Assembly (NCBI GenBank): GCA_964500225.1
Contig: CAZCOA010000053.1
Span: forward strand, 1-16,415
Direction: 5' to 3'
Source of the DNA: JAAYDY01 sp964500225
GTDB lineage: Bacteria > Planctomycetota > Phycisphaerae > FEN-1346 > JAACEH01
DNA length: 16,415 bases
Notes under the pieces: model-generated
What the model was told of the DNA's origin: nothing
Seen by the model: the letters and a program-made list of their open reading frames with translations, nothing else
Databases searched by the model: none
Translations under genes and position numbers: made by a program
Part shown: one piece after another, positions 7,911-13,992 of the stretch
How positions within the stretch are numbered: the stretch's first letter is position 1
Layout: the number at the start of each line of letters is the position of its first letter

Positions 7911-7926
7911 ACCGTATGCGGACGGG

Positions 7927-7955
7927 ATTATAGCGTGGCCGGCAGCCGGTTTCAA
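7927..7955 (-). promoter_or_regulatory. Strong sigma70-like promoter of tRNA-Ala
   Basis: On the minus strand TTGAAA (7955-7950), a 17-base spacer and a perfect TATAAT (7932-7927). The predicted start near 7920 is about 10 bases before the mature tRNA 5' end. Confidence 0.85.
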
Positions 7956-8009
7956 CTGGAAATAGACCGTGCCCGGTCTGCGGGGAGGTCCGGAATCGGC
8001 GAAAAACGA

Positions 8010-8038
8010 TTGACAGCATCGCCTTCGGCGGCAATATT
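8010..8038 (+). promoter_or_regulatory. Promoter of the microprotein gene
   Basis: A perfect TTGACA (8010-8015), a 17-base spacer and AATATT (8033-8038, 4/6). The start near 8045 would give a leader of about 50 bases before the 34-residue gene and may also drive folE, since no better folE promoter is visible. Confidence 0.6.
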
Positions 8039-8096
8039 GGTGACGCTTGTCGGAATCGTGTCCACGGAAACTCAAGAAATCGTGAGGAGGTTGGGC

Positions 8097-8201
8097 ATGC
8101 TTACCCTTGGCTTTGGCACGTTGTATTATGCGGCTATGGTGGTTCTGCTGGTTGCGGCCATTGTGGCGTTTGTAGTCATCCGCAAGAAGAACCAGCAATA
8201 G
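8097..8201 (+). CDS. 34-residue single-pass membrane microprotein
   Basis: ATG at 8097 is preceded by a perfect AGGAGG with a 6-base gap, and a TTGACA-17-AATATT promoter lies about 60 bases upstream. The product begins MLTLGFGTLYYAAMVVLLVA and ends IVAFVVIRKKNQQ. It is one hydrophobic helix (residues ~8-28) with a short N-terminus and a positively charged tail (RKKNQQ), which predicts N-out/C-in topology. No known family is recognised; size and shape match small inner-membrane regulatory or structural peptides. The gene precedes folE by 185 bases on the same strand. Coding status rests on the ribosome binding site, promoter and composition; the function is unknown. Confidence 0.72.
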   Translation: MLTLGFGTLYYAAMVVLLVAAIVAFVVIRKKNQQ

Positions 8202-8310
8202 CATCAGACGATTGCGGCGGCAGAAACCGATACGGAATGCCCGAGCCGTTGGTGTTTTCTCCGCGCTTTGGCGCCGCCGCGACACAGACGGATGGTCGGC
8301 CGCGATAGCG

Positions 8311-8334
8311 CACGGACGGGACGTTCCGTCCGTG
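8311..8334. repeat. 24-bp near-perfect dyad upstream of folE
   Basis: CACGGACGG and CCGTCCGTG are perfect inverted arms; all 12 base pairs of the 24-bp element match if one G-U is allowed. It could be an operator, or a terminator hairpin for the microprotein transcript, although only TTGCGTTT, not a T run, follows. It lies 52 bases before the folE start. Confidence 0.5.
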
Positions 8335-8386
8335 TTGCGTTTGCACAGGGCACCAGGCAGACGGCAAGCGGAGGCGTGTGCGGGTC

Positions 8387-8944
8387 ATGGATAAAGAGAA
8401 AATCGCCAAGGCGGTCCTGATGATCCTGGAGGCCGTGGGTGAAGACCCAAACCGGCCCGGCCTACGGGAGACGCCCGCCCGCGTGGCCCGGATGTACGAG
8501 GAAATCCTCTCGGGCATCGGCCAGGATCCCAAATCCGTACTGAAGGTTCTGACACTGGAGAACTACGACGAGATCGTCCTGGTCCGGGACATTCCGTTCT
8601 GTAGCCTGTGCGAGCACCACATGGTGCCGTTCATCGGCAAGGCCCATGTCGCGTACCTGCCGTCGGGCGGCCGCATCACGGGCCTGTCGAAGCTGGCACG
8701 CATTGTGGAATTGGAAGCCCGCAAGCTTCAGGTCCAGGAGCGGATGACCATGCGAATCGCCGACGACATCATGACAACGCTGAAACCACGCGGAACCATG
8801 GTGGTCCTTGAGGCCGAGCACCTGTGCATGACCATCAGGGGAGTGAAGAAGCCCGGCACGTTGACCGTAACGAGCGTGGTGCGGGGCATCTTCCGGGAAA
8901 ACCCGGCAACCCGCGCTGAGGCCATGGCACTGATCCGCGGCTGA
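8387..8944 (+). CDS. folE: GTP cyclohydrolase I
   Basis: A 185-residue protein that converts GTP to 7,8-dihydroneopterin triphosphate, the first step of tetrahydrofolate/pterin synthesis (also feeding queuosine in many bacteria). The family motifs are complete: PGLRETPARVARMYEE, FCSLCEHHMVPF (zinc ligands Cys and His in SLCEHH), GRITGLSKLARIVE, QVQERMTMRIADDI, and EHLCM containing the third zinc ligand. This makes it the zinc-dependent FolE type IA rather than FolE2. Length matches FolE enzymes lacking a long N-terminal extension. ATG 8387 is taken as the start; GGAGG lies 12 bases upstream. A GTG at 8378 would be only 3 bases from it and adds three residues. No other folate gene is in the window. 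Confidence 0.97.
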   Translation: MDKEKIAKAVLMILEAVGEDPNRPGLRETPARVARMYEEILSGIGQDPKSVLKVLTLENYDEIVLVRDIPFCSLCEHHMVPFIGKAHVAYLPSGGRITGLSKLARIVELEARKLQVQERMTMRIADDIMTTLKPRGTMVVLEAEHLCMTIRGVKKPGTLTVTSVVRGIFRENPATRAEAMALIRG

Positions 8945-9051
8945 CGAGGTGGCGGGATGACACAAAGACAAAGGACACACGCATCGAAAAAGTGTCATGT
9001 CGTAACGTCCACCTTGATATAAGAAAAAAGCAAATACGCCTCACAGGACTA

Positions 9052-9079
9052 TTGACTTGCGAATGCGGTTGGTTAGACT
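9052..9079 (+). promoter_or_regulatory. Candidate promoter for the arsR-type gene
   Basis: TTGACT (9052-9057), a 16-base spacer and TAGACT (9074-9079). This would give a leader of about 220 bases before the regulator gene. A second -10-like TATAGT lies at 9260-9265 without a good -35, in an AT-rich stretch just before the gene. Confidence 0.4.
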
Positions 9080-9126
9080 TCATATGTTGGCGGCGGCTTC
9101 AGGCTGGTTGCCAAGTGCGCTGGGAT

Positions 9127-9171
9127 GTGGTCAAACACCTGTCGGTGCCCTCCTGTCGGCTGGATGACCAC
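9127..9171 (+). other. Structured leader element upstream of the ArsR gene
   Basis: GTGGTCA (9127-9133) and TGACCAC (9165-9171) form a perfect 7-bp stem; the enclosed loop contains an exact 8-base direct repeat CCTGTCGG (9138-9145 and 9152-9159). I do not recognise a known riboswitch or small RNA. The remaining 8945-9303 interval shows no convincing gene. Confidence 0.35.
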
Positions 9172-9303
9172 CCCCGAAAAAACACGACTTATCAGGGAAG
9201 TCCGTGACCCAGCGTTTCGGGAGAAGTATTTTTCTATGCCGCCGGGGCATACGAATGAGTATAGTTATGTTGGTATGTTGTACGTCTTTTCGAGGAGAGT
9301 GTC

Positions 9304-9630
9304 ATGGCGAAGAAGGGTTCGTTCACGGATGAGCATATCAGCGAGTTGGCCCAGGCGTTCCGGCTGCTCAGCGACGAGACGCGGCTGAGGATCGTCTTCC
9401 ACCTGGCCGACGAAGAGCAGAACGTCGGCAACCTGTGCAAGATTCTCGGCCTGGCCCAGCCCACGGTGAGCCATCACTTGGGTCTGCTGCGGATGGGACG
9501 ACTCATCATCAACCGCCGCAACGGCAAACAGGTCATCTACAGTCTGAACACCGACATGCTCAACAGCCTCACCAGCCGCCTGGCCAGCAGCGTTCCGGCC
9601 CTGGCCGGCACCGCCAAGACCAAGAAGTGA
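9304..9630 (+). CDS. ArsR/SmtB-family winged-helix transcriptional repressor
   Basis: A 108-residue protein with GAGGAG 6 bases before the ATG. It contains the ArsR fold: AFRLLSDETRLRIVFHLA, then NVGNLCKILGLAQPTVSHHLGLLRMGRLI as the helix-turn-helix (about residues 40-67), and the wing NRRNGKQVIYSLN. The arsenic/cadmium motif ELCxCDL is absent; only one cysteine (near 45) occurs, and no His/Asp-rich C-terminal alpha5 site is evident, so the inducer may not be a thiophilic metal. The C-terminal tail (AGTAKTKK) is short and basic. It appears monocistronic, with its own promoter region and terminator. Targets are unknown; autoregulation through the AT-rich 9240-9295 segment is plausible. Confidence 0.9.
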   Translation: MAKKGSFTDEHISELAQAFRLLSDETRLRIVFHLADEEQNVGNLCKILGLAQPTVSHHLGLLRMGRLIINRRNGKQVIYSLNTDMLNSLTSRLASSVPALAGTAKTKK

Positions 9631-9659
9631 GCAGCCGCATCAGGAATCCGTCCGATCCG

Positions 9660-9696
9660 GAAGCGAGTCCTGTCAGGGGATTCGCTTCTTTTTTTT
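9660..9696 (+). terminator. Intrinsic terminator after the ArsR gene
   Basis: GAAGCGAGTCC pairs with GGATTCGCTTC (11 bp, one G-U), immediately followed by eight T. It is a textbook Rho-independent terminator, positioned 29 bases after the stop and between convergent genes. Confidence 0.92.
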
Positions 9697-9724
9697 GGTC
9701 CGAGACGCTCTTGCCGGCGGAAGG

Positions 9725-10711
9725 CTATCGGGTGCGCCCTGGCACGTCTTTCGGCAGATAGGTCTTCAGACAGAAGATCCTCCAGCGGCGCTCCAACTCG
9801 GCGTAGGTGAGCCCCTGGAAGGCCTCGCTCAAAGCCTGTTCGGGTTCCATGCCCGCCTTCATCAGCACCACGAAGTTCATGACCCCTTCGGGCTTGATGC
9901 TCAGCAGACACTGGATCAGGCTAAAACTGATGGAGTAGCCGTCCAGGTCGCTCGCCGGAAAGTCGCGTGTCCAGAAGTCGCCCAGCGGCACGTACGGATT
10001 AGCGGAGGCCCGCTGGTAGGAGCGCGACTGTTTGGACTCCTGGAGGTTCGGGTCCATGGCCACGGTCATGTACTCGGCCAACCCCTCGTGGACCCACAAG
10101 GGAAGCTTCACCGATTTGCGGTACAATTGGATAATGGCGTGCGTCGTCTCGTGGACCAGGACCTCACGCAGGGCCTCGTTGCCGCCCTGCACGGGCTGGA
10201 ACGTGGCGATGTGAACCAGTCGCGGCTCGTCGCTGCGGCGGGCTTCCAGAACGAAGTACCCGCGCGACCGCCCCACGTCGTGGTTGTCGAAGGTCTTCGC
10301 ATAAGCGACCAGCGATTCCTGCGCGGCGAAGACCACGACGAGGCACTTGCCGTCCCACAACCTCGCGCCGGCCGGCAGCCGCAGGTGCGAGATCGTCTTA
10401 CTGCGAAGCTCCTCGAGCCAACGGAGGATGGCTCCGCGCACGCGGACGTCCAGATCGGCGATCAGGAGAAAATGGTCCGACTCGGCCGCATACGCTTTCA
10501 CGTTGACTTCACGGCGGATCGGCTCCAGACGGGCCCGCTGTTCGGTCAGGATGGCCTCCTGGTCGAACTGCGGCAGGTCCGGGTCCGGCGACTCGAGTAC
10601 CGTGCGGTCGATCCGCTCCGGTTCCGCTCCGCCCGACACGATCGGCACGTCCGAGACCACGGCCAGAGCCGCCCAGATTATCAAGATTCGCCGCAACGAC
10701 CGCCTCCTCAT
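9725..10711 (-). CDS. Secreted gluzincin metalloprotease (peptidase MA-like)
   Basis: A 328-residue protein with an N-terminal export signal: MRRRSLRR, then ILIIWAALAVV, cleavage probably near SGGAEP. Residues 187-191 HETTH are the HExxH zinc motif, and 17 residues on, PLWVHEGLAEY supplies the third ligand Glu (E209), the arrangement of the peptidase MA/gluzincin clan, with planctomycetal DUF1570-type proteins as close relatives. The N-terminal half (FLLIADLDVRVRGAILRWLEEL) is typical of these proteins. AGGAGG lies 8 bases before the ATG. The start overlaps the hflX stop as ATGA, indicating translational coupling. The frame stays open upstream inside hflX but that part has no coding character. 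The substrate is unknown. Confidence 0.85.
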   Translation of the reverse strand: MRRRSLRRILIIWAALAVVSDVPIVSGGAEPERIDRTVLESPDPDLPQFDQEAILTEQRARLEPIRREVNVKAYAAESDHFLLIADLDVRVRGAILRWLEELRSKTISHLRLPAGARLWDGKCLVVVFAAQESLVAYAKTFDNHDVGRSRGYFVLEARRSDEPRLVHIATFQPVQGGNEALREVLVHETTHAIIQLYRKSVKLPLWVHEGLAEYMTVAMDPNLQESKQSRSYQRASANPYVPLGDFWTRDFPASDLDGYSISFSLIQCLLSIKPEGVMNFVVLMKAGMEPEQALSEAFQGLTYAELERRWRIFCLKTYLPKDVPGRTR

Positions 10712-12051
10712 GATGCGGACCTCCTGGCGCCGCCCGTGTCCCCCTCGGCCAGGGGATGGAGCGTAATTTCCAGTTCCGGATGCTCCTGGAGAAGGTAATC
10801 GGCCAAATATTGGGGCAGTCTTGTATGCACGATGGTCGTTGCGTCCACGAACTCGCGCCGCACCGACTCGGCGTGGCGTGCCACCGTGGCCTGCCAGACG
10901 CCGTCGCCGCTGGGGCCGCGGATCGTCACATCGCGCACCCGACCGCCCAGATGCGACAGCACCGCCCTGCGCAGCGACTCCAGCCCATCGCCGGTCGTGG
11001 CGCTGACGGGCACCCCTCCCGGGTACCGGTACTCCAGCACGTCGATGTCGTCCCGCGAAGGCAGCCGGTCGATCTTGTTCAGCACGATCAGCCGTGGCTG
11101 ATCCTTGCAACCGACTTCGTCGAGAACGTCGTTGACGGCCGCGACCTGACTGTCAACGTCCGGCGCCGAGGCATCCACCACGTGAAGCAACAGGTCCGCG
11201 TGCAAGGCCTCTTCCAGCGTCGCCTTGAACGAAGCAACCAGGTGATGCGGCAGCTTGCGGACGAAGCCCACCGTGTCGCTGAGCAGCACCTTCAACCGAA
11301 ACGGCAGCATCCATGTTCGCGTCCGCGTGTCGAGTGTGGCGAAAAGCTGGTCCTCGACGTAGGCGTCGGCATCGGTCAGAGCGTTCAGCAGCGATGACTT
11401 GCCCGCATTCGTGTAGCCGACCAGGCAGACGGCGAATTCGCTCTTGCGGCTGCGAACCTCGCGTTCGCGGCGGCTTTCGATCTGGCTGATGCGGGCCTTC
11501 AGGTCGGTGATGCGCTGTCGTGCAATTCGCCGGTCGGTTTCGAGCTGTGTTTCGCCGGGCCCCCGCGTGCCGATGCCGCCCTCGATGCGCGACAGGTGGG
11601 TCCACATGCGCCGCAACCGCGGATAGGTGTACTCCAACTGGGCCAGTTCCACCTGGAGCTTCGCCTCGACCGTCCGAGCCCGCGTCGCAAAAATGTCGAG
11701 AATCAGCTCGCTGCGATCCAGCACCTTGACTTGGATCGCTTCCTCAAGGTTGCGAACCTGCGCCGGCGTCAAATCGTTATCAAAAATGACCACATGCGCC
11801 TGACGGGCCCGGGCCAGCAGACGAATCTCCTCGGCCTTGCCGCGGCCCACATAGAGTCCGGCATCGATCTCGCGCCGCCGTTGGACCAGCGTGCCGACGA
11901 CGATGCCGCCGGCCGCTTCCGTCAACCGCGTCAACTCGCTCAGGGGTTCCACGTCGGCCGATCCGGCCCGACCGTCCAAGACTACCTCGACCAGTACCGC
12001 CCGTTCCCGGACAACGGATAGCTTCTTGCGTTTGGGCTCGTGGGTGTTCAG
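10708..12051 (-). CDS. hflX: GTPase HflX (ribosome-splitting), probable CTG start
   Basis: A 447-residue GTPase that binds the 50S subunit and splits stalled or hibernating ribosomes. The N-terminal HflX domain (ERAVLVEVVL, GLYVGRGKAEEI, FDNDLTPAQVRNLEEAI, DRSELILDIFATRART) is followed by the linker GGIGTRGPGETQLETDRR (about 158-175). The G domain has G1 GYTNAGKSS (212-220), G3 DTVGF (259-263) and G4 NKID (325-328). No ATG, GTG or TTG between the upstream in-frame TAA (12078-12076) and a TTG at 11979 can serve as start, yet conserved N-terminal strand AVLVEV lies before that TTG. A CTG at 12051 has AAGGA 6 bases upstream and restores the full domain, so I take it as the start. A strong promoter lies upstream; the gene overlaps the following metalloprotease gene by 4 bases. 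Confidence 0.93.
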   Translation of the reverse strand: MNTHEPKRKKLSVVRERAVLVEVVLDGRAGSADVEPLSELTRLTEAAGGIVVGTLVQRRREIDAGLYVGRGKAEEIRLLARARQAHVVIFDNDLTPAQVRNLEEAIQVKVLDRSELILDIFATRARTVEAKLQVELAQLEYTYPRLRRMWTHLSRIEGGIGTRGPGETQLETDRRIARQRITDLKARISQIESRREREVRSRKSEFAVCLVGYTNAGKSSLLNALTDADAYVEDQLFATLDTRTRTWMLPFRLKVLLSDTVGFVRKLPHHLVASFKATLEEALHADLLLHVVDASAPDVDSQVAAVNDVLDEVGCKDQPRLIVLNKIDRLPSRDDIDVLEYRYPGGVPVSATTGDGLESLRRAVLSHLGGRVRDVTIRGPSGDGVWQATVARHAESVRREFVDATTIVHTRLPQYLADYLLQEHPELEITLHPLAEGDTGGARRSAS

Positions 12052-12122
12052 GGTAAGTCCTTTTTTAACAACACCTTACAATGCCTATGGTGCCGGGCGG
12101 CCGGCCCCTGCTGTCAATAGAG

Positions 12123-12151
12123 ATTATAGGCGATGCCCAGTTCCCGGTCAA
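12123..12151 (-). promoter_or_regulatory. Strong promoter of the hflX operon
   Basis: On the minus strand TTGACC (12151-12146), a 17-base spacer and a perfect TATAAT (12128-12123). The start near 12115 gives a leader of about 64 bases ending in AAAAAAGGACTTACC before the CTG. Confidence 0.85.
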
Positions 12152-12180
12152 TCCGCCCGCCCGTCGGACTGCACTGCGGA

Positions 12181-13992
12181 TTAGGGCAGCATGAGGATGA
12201 CCAACCGTCCGTGCCGTGCCGTTTCGGCTCCCTCGGCCTCGATGATGGCGGTCGAGTTGCTCTGCCAGCCAAACAGCAGGCAACGGTCGGCCCGGTAGTG
12301 CCGGCGGGCGATCCACCGCATGGCCCGCCGACGAAACGGATCGCGCGGCGCAGCGTCGCTCACGCCGGCCGCATCGGTCAACACGCCGTCGCCCAGAGCT
12401 GCATACGTCCCCTGCCCCTGTAGGTCGCCGAGCCGGAAGCCTCGTCCGTTCAGATAGAGCCAGGCATCGGCCAAAGGTTCTCCTGTCTGCCAACGCACCA
12501 CGGGGCGGCCGGATTGCATGGAAACCTGCACGCCCTCGGGCGGGATGGGGGAGGCCTCCCAGGCCGTGGTGCCGAACGCCAGAAACGAGCCGCTGTGGAG
12601 CGGAACGCACTCGACCGACCAGTGGCCGTCCGCGTGCCGATGCAGGGTCGCGCCCTGGTAAAACGATCGCCCGCCGTCGTCCATCATCAGGGGCCGCGGC
12701 ATGCCCCACGCATCGCCCTCAAACCGCAACGCCTGAAGCCCGCCGCGGTGAGCGTACACGGCCGCAAGGTGTTCACTGACCGCCTGTCCTGCGCCCAAAT
12801 CCACTTGGACGACGGAAACCGTGTCGGCGAAACGGGTTGACGTGGCGTTCAGGACGACCAGGGTCCAGACCATCGCGGACGCGACCACAAGCGTTACGAG
12901 CATCAGTTTGATGAACCTTCGCAGGCGTCCGCCCAGCAGCGTCAGAACAAGGATCGCCCCGCCCAGGGCCACAGCCGGCAGTACCAGCCGCAGCCTTGCC
13001 GCCGGCGACCACGGTCGATACTGGAACAGGTGCGGCGCGACGTAACCGGCCTGCTCGCCCACGGCCGGATTGAACAGATCGGGTCGCAGATGGGTGCCGC
13101 TCGCCAGGCTCCGCAGCAGGGGCGAGGCACGAACGACGTGCTCCAACCGTCCCTCGGCATCGACGGTCCAGAGGTCCAGACCGCCGCTGCGTGCCAGCGC
13201 GGCCATGTCCTCGCGCCGCTGGGACGCTGCCGGAATCGCCAGAGCCGCCACAGGGGCCTCGGTCAGAAGATCCGCCCTGAGCTCGTCCGGATCGACTGCG
13301 TGGAGGCGCACCAAGGCACCGCGCGCCCCGGATCCGGCAACAGCCGTGTAGTAGTCGGTCCACGACGCCAGGTGCCGGTGCAATTGCGCGGCATCCAGCG
13401 ACCGGCTGTCGAAGAGAATCACGACCGCCTGGGCAGCCAAGGGTCGCGGCTCCAAGGCGACGGCTCCGGCGATCAGGCCGGAAGCCTCACCATCGCCAGG
13501 TCCGCCGAGGCGGAAGCGCAACGACCCGTCAGCGCTTCGCAAGGAGCCTACTTCGATCGCGCCGTCGAAGTACCATAGCGCGAAGCCGATGGTTCCTCGC
13601 CGCCCGGCCGGCGTCAGGGCGTCCAACCGGTAGTTCAGAAGCTGGTTCGTCGTCAGAGATAGCCCGGCCAGGTCCGACGCGGAACTGTTCACCAGATCGA
13701 TCTCGAGCGGCACCGCGCGACCGCTGAGGGCCAGGTCCGTGACGGCAAAACGCACAGTGGCCGAACCGCCAAGCTCCTGGGCCGCACACGATGCCGCCAG
13801 AGCCGTCGTCAGCAGAAACCAGCACGAGAACAGGCGGCCGGTGCATCTTCGGCCGGAATGACGCGCGGCATCGAACCTTGCCGGAAAGTCGCGGCTCGGA
13901 TGTCTTGCCCTCGCAAGGACCCCGAAGGACATAGGCAGGATGCCTGCGGCGCGACCGGCGGAATAGGTTCTCAGGCAAAGCCTAGAGTTCAT
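12181..13992 (-). CDS. Hypothetical exported protein with two central membrane helices
   Basis: A protein of 603 residues (583 if the ATG at 13932 is used). A signal-like segment lies unusually far in (about residues 54-71, FSCWFLLTTALAASCAAQ). Next comes an extracytoplasmic domain (about 72-330) with a beta-rich start (ATVRFAVTDLALSGRAVPLEIDL) and a segment AVVILFDSRSLDAAQLHRHL, then two adjacent membrane helices (about 334-354 and 361-381), then a second beta-rich domain to the C-terminus. I recognise no family. It overlaps the end of the debranching enzyme gene by 11 bases, so the two are probably co-transcribed. The first ~50 residues are Arg-rich, unlike coding sequence of the rest, and neither candidate ATG has a good ribosome binding site, so the start is uncertain. 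The domain order resembles envelope proteins of planctomycetes of unknown role. Confidence 0.7.
   Translation of the reverse strand: MNSRLCLRTYSAGRAAGILPMSFGVLARARHPSRDFPARFDAARHSGRRCTGRLFSCWFLLTTALAASCAAQELGGSATVRFAVTDLALSGRAVPLEIDLVNSSASDLAGLSLTTNQLLNYRLDALTPAGRRGTIGFALWYFDGAIEVGSLRSADGSLRFRLGGPGDGEASGLIAGAVALEPRPLAAQAVVILFDSRSLDAAQLHRHLASWTDYYTAVAGSGARGALVRLHAVDPDELRADLLTEAPVAALAIPAASQRREDMAALARSGGLDLWTVDAEGRLEHVVRASPLLRSLASGTHLRPDLFNPAVGEQAGYVAPHLFQYRPWSPAARLRLVLPAVALGGAILVLTLLGGRLRRFIKLMLVTLVVASAMVWTLVVLNATSTRFADTVSVVQVDLGAGQAVSEHLAAVYAHRGGLQALRFEGDAWGMPRPLMMDDGGRSFYQGATLHRHADGHWSVECVPLHSGSFLAFGTTAWEASPIPPEGVQVSMQSGRPVVRWQTGEPLADAWLYLNGRGFRLGDLQGQGTYAALGDGVLTDAAGVSDAAPRDPFRRRAMRWIARRHYRADRCLLFGWQSNSTAIIEAEGAETARHGRLVILMLP

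Noticed and set aside
9086..9240. SRP RNA or a known riboswitch in the ArsR leader
   Set aside because: The conserved SRP GGAAGCAGCC core and the motifs of common riboswitches are absent.
9164..9388. Possible small protein beginning MTTPEKTRLIREVRDPAFRE in the ArsR leader
   Set aside because: The start of the peptide looks protein-like, but the third-codon GC is low for this genome, there is no ribosome binding site, and the frame runs on into the ArsR gene out of frame.
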